64,000 bases of DNA, taken from Liolophura sinensis. Taxonomy: Eukaryota > Mollusca > Polyplacophora > Chitonida > Chitonidae. The position numbers were made by a program, and so were the translations under genes. The stretch is taken from positions 33,773,608 through 33,837,607 of the forward strand of contig NC_088300.1 in NCBI RefSeq assembly GCF_032854445.1. Direction: 5' to 3'. Shown here one piece after another: positions 43,550-56,459 of this stretch. Position 1 is the first letter of the stretch. Each line of letters starts with the position of its first letter. A model generated the notes under the pieces. The model was not told where the DNA came from, made no database searches, and saw only the letters and a list, made by a program, of their open reading frames with translations.

Positions 43550-43709
43550 CTGGCTTCCCATCTGCATGGTCGTGCGTGGGAAGTTCTTCCAGCATCCTGA
43601 GGATGGTAGTGGGTCTGCCTGGTTTCCTCCCATTATGTAGCTGAGTGTCGCCGTATAAATGAAATACTTTTGAGTGCAGCATAAAACATCGATTAAATAA
43701 ATAAATAAA
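43550..43709 (+). mobile_element. SINE, tail half
   Basis: CTTCCCATCTGCATGGTCGT, GGGAAGTTCTTCCAGCATCC, GGTTTCCTCCCATTATG to TTAAATAAATAAATAAAC. Head truncated, diverged. Confidence 0.7.
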
Positions 43710-46104
43710 CGGGAATCTTTTCGAAAACGTCTTCCTGGAATTTTTGAGTACTGCTTTACATTTTGTCGGCGACTTCACTGTATATCCTTTACAAACTGAA
43801 AGACATGGATTATCGGGACATGAAACATTGCCCGTGATAACAGCCACAAAATTATTTACAGCATAAATCGGCACAAAAATCTTGCAAAATAAGACTTGGT
43901 TGTTTTGCCAGAGGCAGTTTGATTATGCATTCGTACGGCAACAGACAATATATTTATGCGACAATAGAGTAAGTATATAGCCATGAACAATGTTCATATG
44001 ACCACAAACAATATCCATAAAACCACAAAGAATATTCATTTGACGTCGTTAAATAATGTTGACCGAAGCAATCGATATATGCGTCAGCAATCCCCACGAT
44101 GACTACAATGATGGGGCCTTAAACTGTAGCTACACCCTAAGCAATTACTCTTGGCTTAGCACAGGCATTTTTTAGTATTAAATATACGTACATGGTTCAT
44201 GCTGAAGGAACAGTTTACACGTAGCTTTCTGACTCTTCACTTATCATCACTGCGTCTCGTATATGACCCGGCGTTATTGCCTTTCAGAATAATAAATAAA
44301 CAGAGTCCATGAAATGTGATCATATTGGGTATTTGTTTAATGATTAAACTCATAAATATTTTATAATTTTGGGGCGCTGCGCCTTGGCATGGACACTAAT
44401 TTCCGGGTCTTCATTCTCAATATTAATTTCCAAAACAACGTTCAACAAATATTACTAAAAAAATAAGAATTTAGTTCTATAAAGAAATTAGCACAGAAAA
44501 TGCAACAAGAAGTAGACAACAGTTCTCAATGCTGATGGAAAGACGTAAGGAGGTTTCTAAGCAAATAAACTAAATCATTTTATCCAAGGCCTGTATTACC
44601 ATAGTTTATTAATTGTCAGTGATCAAAATGCTTGGCTCTGTTGCGCTTTAATTGCGACTGTTCACACATACAACGTGGTGATCTAATTTAACGCGACAAA
44701 TATAAGTCCCTTAGGCCCAGGTAAAGACACAGCTGCGAGGCATTACAAATATTCCAATATTTACTTTTTCTAACATGACTACCTCTTCACTACTGTGCGT
44801 TCTTTCAGAGAGTAGATGCTATCTTGTTGGTACAGCCTCTTGACTTCGCAACCAAATGAGCTTCTTATATGAGTAATTTTTGCAATTTTGGAACCACTTA
44901 ATGTTGTGGTATAACAGTACACCTCTCTAAAAGAAAGGTCTGATATTCTTAGCTCCTCCAGTGTAGATCGTTATAGAATGGGTGGACGTGGTGCTATGTA
45001 TTGAACAATATTTAGTTCTTCAAAAAGAATTTGATAGTAATACTTTTTGCACGAAATATAATATTGTTTGGAGCTTTGTTCGCAGGAACAATAATGTATC
45101 TTCTCTGACGGTCATCAGGTACCTTTTGGAAGGTACTGGTACAGTGTAGCCTACATTCCATAGTAATATGCATGTAGGCAGCAAATTACTGTTTATTTCC
45201 ATTTCTGCATTGTGCTTAGAGCATTGGTCATCTTGCGACAACAAGCGAGGAAGAACTGTAAAAAAAACATTTTAATTGGTCCTATGTTCACTTCTTTCGC
45301 CATCCTTGTCTTTCCCAATGCGTTAGACCATGCATTATTTAAGCATTTAGAAAAGTAAACTAACTGAGGGAAGCTGACATGAGGCCGGTTTTCACCAGTT
45401 ACGTGTGACCAGTTGCCAACTATCACACTGTTTTCGTTCCTCTGGTTTCACTCTATATGCTGTAAGCCTTCTTAAAATGTACATACTGAGTTCTCTCTGC
45501 AGGTGAAATCTGCCTGTCACTCCGGTTTGGTGGCCACTCGGGTCCTCCACCCATAGAAACAGTTCATCGTCATGTTTGTGAAATACTCTTGGGTTAACGG
45601 CCAATCATTCAGAGGCTTCTTGCGCAAAAGGATCAGAAGCCAAAGTGCAATGTGAGTCACTGGTATCGCGATCATAGTTCTAACATACAATCGATACTCT
45701 CTCGCACCAAGGGATTGCAATTTATATGCTAGTCATAAGTTACAATCGGGTCCAAAATCGCCCCTAAATTAATCTAGCACAAATACTTGCCTTAGGTATT
45801 CTGGTAGCTGGTCATTTTCGACCCTGTCCGCAAAGATGCGCAATTGAATTCTCTCAAAACGATTCTACAAGACATTTTTCACACGTTGCTACTGTAAGCT
45901 AACGGATCATTAAGATGTAAAACTGTTGAATATGAAGGCAAAGAAAAGGTTATCAAATTTGCTGCAGCCCCATTCTGCGTTCCTAACTCTGACAAGATAC
46001 CAGCACCCTAAAATTCCTTTGCAAATAAAAACTTATTTTTACAATTAATTGTAAACCCAAATATAGGGTTTACAATGGCTTGTAGATACGATCTTCGTGT
46101 TATT
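43710..46104. other. intergenic; one R-family repeat, no gene
   Basis: R-family copy at 45345-45450 (GAGGCCGGTTTTCACCAGTT, ACGTGTGACCAGTTGCCAAC, TATCACACTGTTTTCG). A match to 39840-39930 lies at 44530-44590. Otherwise nothing recognised. Confidence 0.4.
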
Positions 46105-46278
46105 TTATTTATTTATTTTATTTTATTTGTGTTTTACGCCGTACTCAAGAATATTTCACTTATACGACGGCAGCCAGCATTATGATGGGAGGAAACGGGG
46201 CAGAGCCGGAGGAAACCATCCGCAGGTTGCTGAAAGACCTTCCCACTTATGACCTGAGAGGAAGCCAGTATGAGCTGC
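46105..46278 (-). mobile_element. SINE, head truncated
   Basis: TTTATTTATTTATTTTATTT, GTGTTTTACGCCGTACTCAA, ACGGCAGCCAGCATTATGAT, GGAAGCCAGTATGAGCTGCG. Confidence 0.85.
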
Positions 46279-49261
46279 GATTTTTGTGTGCAAGCGGATC
46301 TAGATTTATAGGGAGTGGCTCATGTTCTGCTCCTGATAAGTTGGCAGTGTGTTTTTGTCAGAGAGTGCCATTTAGTGCAGTATACATCTTTCATTTTGTA
46401 GACAAAGCAAGTGTACCTCTGAGCTTTTTTTTTCCTTTGAATAATCAAGAGCTAAAAAGTAAATATAAGCACATTTTTCAGGGAGTTAGATCGATGTCCG
46501 CATGTGGCTTGTGCGTTACACTGACGTCATTCACGAGATCTACGTTTAAGTACTACTTGGATGTAACGCTTGTTGCTTTTTAATTAGTTATGTTAATGCA
46601 AATCAACTATCCCCGGCTACACTCACTTTAGCCGTCTGTTATTTAACTGAGATAAATATCTGCTCCGTTACATTCAAATGCACAAGTACATTGAGATGCT
46701 TTCTCTAAATAAAAAGAGTTTACAGTCTAAATAAAGCTTTGCCTCGGGGAAAGCGAATGAAGCTTTAAATTACACGAAGAGGGCCAGGTCATACCCATCC
46801 ATTTATAATACAAGGATGATAGGAACAGGGAACTAAACTGAGTTCGGTTACCATGTTGGATGAGAACTTAAATTACATGTAATAAATTGTTATGAAAGTG
46901 AAAATAAAACTTTCAACGAATATAATTAAAACAATATCACTTTTAACATATGTGTATTATAGCTCTCATAATTAATAGGAGAGATGGTGTTTTTCAAACC
47001 TAAATAAAGTCATTCCAGTTTGTAAGTTAAAACATGTATATATTGAATATAAAGTAAATAAAAATTGAGGATGAAATTTTTTCTCAAGTGAATTGTCCTT
47101 GATTGACTTCATTTAAAATTAAACCGGTGATGATAAAAAACAATCAATTTTATTAATGTTCGAAATGCAAAGTCTTGCAATTATGTGTAATGTTTTCAAA
47201 TGTACAGACTTAAACAATCGATAACTGTTGTTGCGAAACAAAAAGTCTTTGACTTTTCAGAATAAACCAATCTTTTCAATATATAGTAATAAAATATTAC
47301 CACCCCCCCCCCCCCACCCGTTATATTTTCTTTACAGTCACTTGCGTTTCACTTACAACTAATCTAAATAGATCTCAAATTTATGTTTAGAATCAAATCA
47401 ATCGATAAGGTGAAATTGTATCAAGTGGTAACGACAATAACAGCAACACCACGTGTCATTTAAAAAAAATGTATTGATATTTTTTAAACACAAGAACATT
47501 GATTTTCTGGTACGCGCTAAATCATGGGATACATATAATAAATAAGCAACACCTCAGTTATTAATACATTTGAACAAAAATATTTTTATAGAAAGTTAAC
47601 AGGCTTACCGCAATACCCTTTCCGGCTGTTATAGCATACCTCTGGCTGCTCTGACGAAAGGAACATTTATTACATTTACCTGGCCTCTTAACTATTAATT
47701 TTAGTACTTCTGATTATGAACATATCGTACCAGTCCACGGATAACAACCACGGACATATCAAGGACCAAAGTATGTTGTACTTCCACTGGCAATACACAG
47801 CATCGATCCGAAAGTCATTACCATGTCTTATGACATAATAGTAGCACCTAAAGAAGTTGCAAAGTTCTCAGCCAGACTTTCCGTCGATATATACATTCAT
47901 GTTTGTCCACAGAAGATACAATCCTCATTGATGACCCTGAATCAAAAGACACCAAAAAACAGTTCACAAATACCGCAGGCATCTAAGTACGATAGGAAAC
48001 ACTATACATCATTACCTCCTGAGTTGGCAAGACGACATAGGCTGTTCCCTCATGGACTCCACTGGGATGACGGGCTGTGATGGGTGTCTTGAAATAGAAC
48101 AGTATAATCTTCTAGAGAGAAGTGTCAAAATGTCTCAACTCTGTAATAGTGTGGCTTTTATCTTTGTGTTTTCGGGTTTTTGCCTCGGGTTTTAGACCTT
48201 TTACCAAGGCGAAAATGGGGAGTTAACTTCGCCCTTTTGCTATCCGGTTTCTGCTCTTTAGACTTTTGGTCTGCGCGTTTTATCAGCGTGCAGCATCAAG
48301 CGACCACGAACCCTTAGCGGGCCACTACACGAGAAAAATCCAAGGCATTATTACTAATGTTATGCCTGGCACCAAATATGCTGCATTAGTAGGTAGAGAT
48401 AGATTGCAAGAACTGCTCAATAACATTTCACCCTAGTTTTGCCCGGATACGAGGATAAATAAATAACATTTACATAATACAATATAGGCTTGTAGGCTAT
48501 TACTCGTTTATTTCTGTTTATTTCACAAATTTATCCAATTGTTCTTTTGTTTGTGTTTTATTTCATTTTCGCACTGTTCTATTTTTGAGAGAGTTATGCA
48601 TTTCCTGTGAAGTAGTCGTATTAATTCACTTTATCCACATGTAGAGAAGACATTACAGTAATGTTGGTTATAATTTCAAAACGACTATACTATGACTAAA
48701 AATATTTGCAGTCATGTTTATCCTATATATGAAATTTTAAACTATGTACACATGTTATAATTTCAAGTATGTACATTCAGTTTTAACCCCCCTTCCCCCT
48801 CTCGTTCACCCTGACTCAGTTACCCTGACACTGGGCACAAATCGTAAAAATGACTTACAGAATTCATTTCATACGCCTTTCCACACTCCAATCCGTTTTT
48901 GGAATTAAACCCATTTAAACTCTATTGGATATACAAGGACTATGTAAATTTTCAAAACATTCTAAACAATCCAACTACATCATTTATTTCTAATTTGTTA
49001 GAAATTTTGATTATAAAATGGAAAGGAAATTTTAACTTTACACGCGTTTTTGTTGTTCTTTGTTTTCGCGCTTTGCCCTTTCACGTTTTCGTGTATCAGA
49101 CCTTTTATCTGTAAGATCAAAAGTAAGAAAACGTGAAAGGCCGCAACCGGCTTCTAAAAACCTTTGAGTCTCCGATCGCAATACAAAACGACCATCTTAG
49201 GACTTTTAATATTTACATTAATCTGAACGTCTTGTGGAACCTTGGATGCATAAGAATTAGA
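46279..49261. other. intergenic; nothing recognised
   Basis: Long AT-rich stretch. A poly-C run of 15 lies at about 47303-47317. Several 70-130 codon frames (for example 46182-46583, which starts inside the SINE, and 47823-48080) show no domain and no splice context. Confidence 0.35.
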
Positions 49262-49536
49262 TTTTTGTTTTTGTTTTTTTTTTTTGATTGGTGTTTTACG
49301 CCGTACTCAAGAATATTTCACTTATACCACGGCAGCCAGCATTATGGTGGGTGGAAACCGGGCACAGCCAGGGGGAAACCCACGACCATCCGCAGGTTGC
49401 TGTCAGACCTTCTCACGTACGGCCGGAGAGGAAGCCAGCATGAGCTGGACTTGAACTCACATCGACCGCATTGGTGAGAGACTCCTGGGTCATTACGCTG
49501 CGCTTGCGCTTTAACCGACTGAGCCACGGAGGCCCC
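49262..49536 (-). mobile_element. full-length SINE with 13-bp target duplication
   Basis: Poly-T stretch, GATTGGTGTTTTACGCCGTA to TTTAACCGACTGAGCCACGG and AGGCCCC. Flanked by exact CATAAGAATTAGA at 49249-49261 and 49537-49549. Best preserved copy in the window, probably recent. Confidence 0.95.
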
Positions 49537-49549
49537 CATAAGAATTAGA

Positions 49550-51134
49550 GCATCCAATAGTAAAATTTACTCTTCAATACACCATACATTAGCTATGATT
49601 GAACATTGAACGTGTAACATTTTGAAATGTGTGTGGAAATGATAACCCAGGATAACCATTCTGCGATCTCCAACGAATTTCATGATGGACCACACAAGAG
49701 AGTTCAGTTGATTGCTTTCTTCCCGCAGAAAGACAGAGGTTAAATAAATATTTCAACGTACATTTAATATTTATATTTATTTTATATTTATTTATTGCGC
49801 TAAATGTGAATTGTGATTATTTTTAGATTTGCGTCACATCCTGGTTAAGAACATTCAATTTGTTATACAAAAAGAAATATCTACCAAGAGGTGGACCCAA
49901 ATCCTCACCGAGCAAATAATATTTTCAAATGTCAATTAAAACTCGTAAAACATATTTGAAAACCATATTTACAAATGACTTTTCACACTCTTTCAATGGA
50001 GGTTTACGTCATTTTCTTGTTTTCTCCACATTGAATACATCGCTGAAAATCCAAAGTGGAGTATAATCATTTTTTCTCAACTTTACTCGGATATTTTCTC
50101 ATCACAGAATCGACCAATCATTGGTAACAATGTGCAAATTGAATGAATAATTATGACTTAAAGCCAGTTTGGTAGTATTGCAGTCACTTGACTGTGAATG
50201 CATAAGATTAATACTAACATTGCACAATCAGGGAATTGCTTTTGTTGGGCAGGTATAGCACAGGGTGGCCATGTATGTAATACAGTATATTTCGTCTTCG
50301 TTCTCGGTGAAGGCTGTCAATTTGATCGTGTCTAGGATGGTTTACATAATTCCCGTTATAGGGTCTTGTGTTAACTCTTCATGCATTCTTCAATGCGTAT
50401 ATGTTTATTTGTTTATTTATTTATTTGATTGGTGTTTTACGCCGTACTCATATAGTTCACTTATACGACGGCGGCCAGCATTATGGTGGGTGGAAACCGG
50501 GCAGAGCTCGGGGGAAACCCACGACCATCCGCAGGCTGCTGGCAGACCTTCCCACGTATTTCCTCTATGTAATACGTCCCCTAGCACCGTAGCTTAAGCA
50601 GGACTATAATGTGATGTTAAGAATAGGAATTTAAGTGTTTCAAATACACGAACTTCCAATCAAAATGTGCATTTTAAACAGATAACAAACACTGAAGCGG
50701 CTCCCTACAGTCCACACAAACAGCATGTCAGTCTCATGGAAATGACAAAAGACTTTGTAATAAGCAAGTTCCGTAGAATGGAGTATACCCTATTCCCGAT
50801 CAAAAATAAGTTAATCGGACAATTTTCACGCATGTTACCCAAAATATAATTTCACTTGCCACAATCATATAGCTGTACATTACACTTTGTTGTCCCCATA
50901 AAGAGTTGAAACCCCACAAAAATGTCAGAACAAAGGACGTAGCTCTCACTGACGAGTGGCGCAATCACATTATAGCTAAAATGTGTCAGAAAATTACTCG
51001 CCTGAAATTCTTTCCCAGATCTTAATTCTTTGATCACCATTCTTAGTTTCCTATTCCCAGTTCCTAGTTTCTTATTCCCAGTTCCTAGTTCTCTATTTTT
51101 AAAGATCCACATAATTTCACCGTTGTCCTCGGTC
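49550..51134. other. intergenic; one SINE, otherwise nothing recognised
   Basis: A 5'-truncated minus SINE lies at 50402-50558 (GATTGGTGTTTTACGCCGTA, GGCCAGCATTATGGTGGGTG, GGCAGACCTTCCCACG). A short direct repeat TTCCTATTCCCAGTTCC-type is at about 51045-51090. Confidence 0.55.
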
Positions 51135-51370
51135 ACGCTGCATCATTACAAAGGGCAATGTATTGAGCATTAGATATCATATTATTTAGCCTGACACAAG
51201 TAAATTACTGCCTGCATATACTATACTGCTTGCATATGCTATACTCCCTCCGGGGAAGAATAAGATTTAAAAATGAATATAAATTCTGTGTTATCATGTA
51301 CCAGGCTGCAAAATACGTCATTACAAAGGGCAATGTATTTAGCATTAGATCTCGACCATTAGATATATCG

Positions 51371-51436
51371 CCCCCATCCACCCCCCCCCCCCCCACCCCC
51401 CACCCCCACCCACCCCCACCCCCACCCCCACCCGCC
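51371..51436 (+). repeat. C-rich tract (CCCCCACCC)n
   Basis: About 65 bp of C runs separated by single A or T. The minus strand is a run of G3-G6 tracts, able in principle to form G-quadruplexes. It lies inside the second unit of the tandem array. Confidence 0.9.
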
Positions 51437-51491
51437 CGAACCAAAAACTTTTAAAATTCACATAAAATCTTCTGTGTTATCCTGGGCCAGG

Positions 51492-52268
51492 TGTTATGTG
51501 CCCGACTGTCGTCGGTTTCTAAATATAGCTTGCCACTGTTTACATATGCTAAGTTCAGGGAGTGCTGTCTGCTTCTACCTTAGAATAATCCAGAATGCGC
51601 TCAGTTCGGTACCTGTTTGTTTACATCAAGTGTTCAGGAATTTTCTTATTCTGGACAATTCCACCAGGCTATATAAGACCTACGAGAGAGGGAGAAAACA
51701 GAGAGGAGAGAACAGAGATCGGAGAAAGGAGAATTATTGAGAGTTTGGATGCTTTCGCTGGGTATTATTTTAGTAGGCCTTTTGTGCTGAATTTTGGTGT
51801 CTCTATAGCCTCTGGCTTTGTTATATCCTATCTCCACCGAGCACTTGTTCAGTCTGAACTTGTATGTTTAATTTGTGCTCCTGTATACACAGTGTTTATT
51901 AGTACACGGACCCTGTCTGTGGAATTTTGTGTATATTTCGTCATACACTCAGTTATACTGTGGATTTTCCATCTTGTGAATTTGCCTCTGAGCTTTTATG
52001 CCTGTGTGGTATATATATATTGTGGAATATATGCGTCCGTTTGGACTTGACACCGTAAGTACCTTAGTATTTGTATAGATACTGCTATCCTTTCTTGTTA
52101 AACTTAAGTACCTTAATATTTGTATAAGTCTTATTATCTGTTCTTGTTAAGCTTATAAATTGTTGTAAAATAAAATCTGCTGGTTTTGGTTACTTTTTTG
52201 TGCGGCTAAACTGTCGTGTATTTCGAACAAGCCATCTCTTTATAATACAGGCAGTTTGGGTCGTAACA
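51492..52268 (+). mobile_element. solo LTR of an LTR retrotransposon (777 bp)
   Basis: Starts TGTTATG and ends CGTAACA (TG...CA with inverted TGTTA/TAACA ends), and is flanked by the 4-bp direct repeat CAGG (51488-51491, 52269-52272) that belongs to the surrounding tandem unit. Inside: a TATATAAG box at 51670-51677 followed by a purine-rich GAGAGAGGGAG leader, and AATAAA at 52169-52174 near the end, as expected for U3-R-U5. No internal region remains, so it arose by LTR-LTR recombination. Superfamily not determined. A 151-codon frame inside is not thought to be a gene. Confidence 0.88.
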
Positions 52269-53076
52269 CAGGCTACAACATACATCATTACAAAGGGCAA
52301 TGTATTTAGCATTTGAGGTCATATTATTTAGCCAGGCACAGAGTTAATTACTGCTTGCATATACTACTCTTTAGAATAGACTGATTTTCCATGTAAACTT
52401 TAAAAATTCACATAAATTCTGCGTTATTCTGTGCCAGGCTAAAACATACATCACTACAGAGGGCTATGTATTGTGCATTAGATGTCATGATATTTAGCCT
52501 TGGCACAGTAAACTATTTCATGTATACACTTCTTTAGAATATACCGATATCCCGGGAGTAATAAAATTTAAAATTTCACGTAAACTCAGTTTTATCCTGT
52601 GCCAGGACATAACTTACATTAACCTAAACAACAATGAATTGAGCATCAAATGTCATTATATGCCCTGGCACCTAAATAATAAATAATTTCCTGCATATGT
52701 TCTTAACATGATTTATCTTTCGGACATGGCTATATAGGCCTAACTACTGCGTGGGTGCCATTAACTGTTCGCTGTTTATCAGTCCAATTTTAAACCGGAA
52801 ATAATTTCTACAAACTTTTCATACAGTGTTAATCAATTTAAAAGTACACCCTGCTTTCACAGGGAAATACGAACTGAACGAAACAGGTGTCCGGCATATC
52901 AGGTGCCGCACCGCCTTGAAGCGTAACTAAAACGACTTTAATTATATACTGAACAGTCTTGAATAGACATAAAGACATCCCACTACTTAGATATTATTTA
53001 ATTTTTGTGAACAAGACGCCACGGGGCTGTGGATTTTTGGACCGGCGACATCTTGCTATTACATGAAATTTTCAAA

Positions 53077-53202
53077 ATGGCGGACGGTGACTCCCCTACC
53101 ACCAACCATCACATACCAGCTAAAAAAGGACGTAACGAACTGTTGACGATATCGGCTTACATAGTTTTATTTTTTATGGCTGTCGATTTCCTGCATGCTT
53201 AG
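53077..53202 (+). CDS. possible micropeptide or first exon (41 codons), uncertain
   Basis: ATG in a strong, YY1-like context (CAAAATGGCGGAC) opens MADGDSPTTNHHIPAKKGRN followed by a hydrophobic ELLTISAYIVLFFMAVDFLH and a stop. That is the form of a small tail-anchored membrane peptide. Alternatively it is a first coding exon whose donor lies inside (for example GTAACG after AAAAAAGGAC). I recognise no family. It could be chance. Confidence 0.25.
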   Translation: MADGDSPTTNHHIPAKKGRNELLTISAYIVLFFMAVDFLHA

Positions 53203-53262
53203 TTATATAGCAGTTGCATCTTTCTATCTACACACTGTCAAAAACATGTGCCTTAGACTAAG

Positions 53263-54319
53263 TGTTACGGTATTGAAAACAGCAACAGAAAACAGACTCA
53301 GTGACTCAACATTACAATGTAAACAATGCTTTATATATAAAATGAGACGTACAGTTTTACAGACAGTTCAACAACAACAACATAAAAAACATACACATCA
53401 GTATTACCGGTCTTTAAAAGTTTCCAGTTCACCTTTGCATCCCAAGGAACGTATTCCAGGAGATCCAACGTAAAGACCATGGGATAAACACACAATTCAC
53501 ACAAGTCACAAATTGTCTCAGTCAGGTACTTCGCTAGGTTAGCGAACGCGAACACAGTACACAGGTTACACAGAACTGGAACGTATTCCAGGAGATCCAA
53601 CGTAAAGACCATGGGATAAACACACAATTCACACAAGTCACAAATTGTCCCAGTCAGGTACTTCGCTAGGTTAGCGAACGCGAACACAGTACACAGGTTA
53701 CACAGAACTGGAACAGTCAAGCCTTTGAATGACGTCACACCCGCAGAGCACAACACAGGGTAAATTCAGGCATGGAGGTATAATCCACTTCAGAACAGTC
53801 ACAGCTCCCGCAGAAACTCACAAACGAGCCGTTCAGAGACGTAGAGTAATGTCACCTTGTGGCAGAACAAACGTCCTTTGCAAAACTGAAAACTTCAGTT
53901 TAGAGTCCGTGACGACCTTGTCGGTCAGGTGAGGTCAGCGTGTTAAACAAATTACACAGTCAACACTGTATAATCATAATAAAGATCCGAACACCAATAA
54001 ACGTGACTTCCGCAGAAATTCACTTAAACCAGACATCAGTACAACTGTGGTACACAAACGGTGCCGGCATAGAAATCTGTCCTCCCAAACGAAACTGGCA
54101 TCACCAGCTCATATCAATATAATGGACTCGATACGAGAGCGTCGCACACTCTCCTGGCTCCCAGTGGATGCAGCAAAAATATCTCCTCTCTGCACAGAAA
54201 ACACGGCTTATATACGTTCCAGGTGGATTCAACTATTCTTAAACACAGAATTAACAGCCAATAAAAAAAAACGAAGCATTGAACAAGGTGCTTTCGATCC
54301 GGTCCGCGCTGTACACATA
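53263..54319 (-). mobile_element. candidate LTR-like block with internal 132-bp duplication
   Basis: On the minus strand it would start TGTTATATGTG (54319), have TATATAAG at 54214-54207 with a following CAGAGAGGAG leader much like the solo LTR at 51492, and might end GTAACA at 53263. A 132-bp segment is present twice in tandem (53446-53577 and 53578-53709, about 98% alike). No target duplication found; the ends are guesses. Confidence 0.35.
53446..53709. repeat. 132-bp tandem duplication
   Basis: GGAACGTATTCCAGGAGATC to GTTACACAGAACT twice, almost identical, with the first bases of a third copy (GGAACAGTC). The period is 44 codons, so frames stay open through it. Confidence 0.93.
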
Positions 54320-56459
54320 TAACAGGGCCTGTTATGCTTTCACAAAGGTCCGCAGACTAACAGTACATGAAAACGTTAAATAATCATACATAACATAAGT
54401 CTCCTCGAGTCGTACAATTTATTCTAAGGCGAAGTTATTCCTACTGGCTTAATCTACTTTTCATTTTACCGGTCGAATGCGCATGCCGATTCTAACAGTA
54501 CACAGCTTGCGAGTAGCCAAGGCGCGTGAACATGCGGTGGAGCAGAATTCCGTCTTCAGAACAACAGTCCTCTGACATGATACTGTCTAGACATTTCGTT
54601 TAGTAAGGACCACACACAGCCACGACTGTACTGACACAATACATTTCACGTGTTCTGTACATGTATCTATCAAAATTACTTTTGACATCCGACCGGTCTC
54701 CTCCAGTGGCTAAAGGAACGACATGTCAGTGACCACTACCACCTCCAGTGGCCACCAGGGAGAGAGTGGAACGGACCCCGGTGAAATAAGACTGCTAATG
54801 GCTCCTTCGCCCCTCTCTCCCCACCCCACTCTCCTCACCACCATCTCCACTCTCTCTCTAAGTGATCTTAAATAAATCACAATTCACTTTTGCTACCACA
54901 AGGTGCATCGACTAATATTGGCCAGTATTATGTTTTACTACAAATGACTGCCACGTAACACCTTAATGTGCATGAAGATCGCGTGTGAAGCTCTGTATAG
55001 CTCGTATAAACTATTAAAGCCCAAAGTATAACAGGTAAGGAAAACACTAGAACGAAGTACATATCAGATAAAAGATAATTAAACACTGTTGAGGGAACTT
55101 TTTGGAGGTATTTTTTTAGAATGTTTCCATTGGAGTGAAATGGATTTGAAAGATCAGATTCTATGATGGTCTCTGATGACCCTGGGGATATCACTGAAGT
55201 CGCGTGCTTTCTTTGCTTAAAATAAAAACAGAACAAATGATATAGCCTCACCTTTGTTATTTTCGAAGAGAGAGAAAACGGGTCTAAATTGTCACAAGCA
55301 TTTTGTTCTGAAGTTCTTGGTACAGGTAACACCATAAAGCAACTTTTAATCGGGATTCTTACTTGGCTATGGGATGCGTACTTGGCAATGTGTTCTAGAA
55401 AACAAAAACAAAATGTCGCGTCACTCGTGCCACGCGCTCAGATGCCTGGTTGAAAGGCAAAACAGTGTTCTGTGTTATACTTTTTTTATGTGGGACACAT
55501 CTTCAATTTAGGTCTATTACAGCTGACTAAAAAAATAACATTTGACCACGCCGATCCTACAGTATACTGCTTTCATGCATTCTTCCACAAATCTTCCATG
55601 TCAAGTCTTGGAGATAAAGTTAACCAATTCTGAATAGTTTGTTCATCATAACGTAAATCAAACACACGCCAAAATAAGATAATACTTGCAGATTGATATC
55701 CATGAGGTCAAGCAATTCTAAAAATTCGTTTGTTCGATCCATTTAGACAGTTTTTAGTGTACACCTACTTTTGCGTTGATTTAATCAATTGCCAAAGGAC
55801 GGCAGCCACGAATGCGAAACTAACAATTCACGCAAGAAAAGTTCTCTCCATGGACAGAACTCTCTCCACAAGTGCCACTCCAGTTTCACCACAAAACCTT
55901 GTCAGTGTTAAGTAGATGCAACAAATAGCCTCGGGGAGGCGTGGCAAACTGCGTATTAGTTAGCTTAGAAGGGATTGACGGTATACGCACGGCCTCCGCT
56001 CATCCGTAATGCTGGTGACATGTTCATCCTTGTTTTGTTTATTGTTTATTGCCTTGTTTTTCTGTTTTTCGTTTAATTGCAAACATCTTTCGTGCAGACG
56101 GATGTGTTCACAAAGTGTCACATCAATTTGCGTGATAATGACAAAATATTAGATGATTTTCAAAATGCTGAATTTCCATTTTCGAAACGTCTAGATTTTT
56201 AAAGACATATTTTTCTTTTCAGTGTACATTTCACTAATTTTTTTTTCATTTCAGGGGGCATAACTTCGTATTGTATTTCGGTATTGTGAACTTCCCCAGA
56301 AGGGGCTAGTTCAGCACCTGTCTGTACTCTTGGTGCAAAACTGCTTGCAATATTTTTGCAGATGTTGTACATGCTACATACTGGTATACCATGACCAAGC
56401 ATGTCCGAAATGGCATCGAGCGAATTACCCCCGGATTCCAATCCGGATTGCTTGGCGTT
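54320..56459. other. intergenic; nothing recognised
   Basis: No SINE, no coding pattern. A 135-codon minus frame (54928-55335) has no recognised domain. A pyrimidine-rich stretch lies at 54807-54860. Confidence 0.35.

Larger units (their letters stand above)
51135..52700 (+). repeat. 163-185 bp degenerate tandem repeat, five units, split by an LTR
   Basis: Units begin at CATCATTACAAAGGGCAATG (51141), GTCATTACAAAGGGCAATG (51317), ACATCATTACAAAGGGCAAT (52282), CATCACTACAGAGGGCTATG (about 52449) and ACTTACATTAACC (about 52613), and run through TTATTTAGCC, ATTACTGC and TTCTGTGTTATC to a CCAGGC end. Removing the 777-bp LTR restores the period. Confidence 0.8.

Noticed and set aside
51595-52050. 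151-codon plus-strand frame
   Set aside because: It sits entirely inside the solo LTR downstream of its TATA box; LTRs do not normally code for protein.
53331-53756. 141-codon minus-strand frame with two copies of a Cys/Leu-rich segment
   Set aside because: Created by the 132-bp tandem duplication in a probable LTR; frames stay open in several phases and nothing is recognisable.
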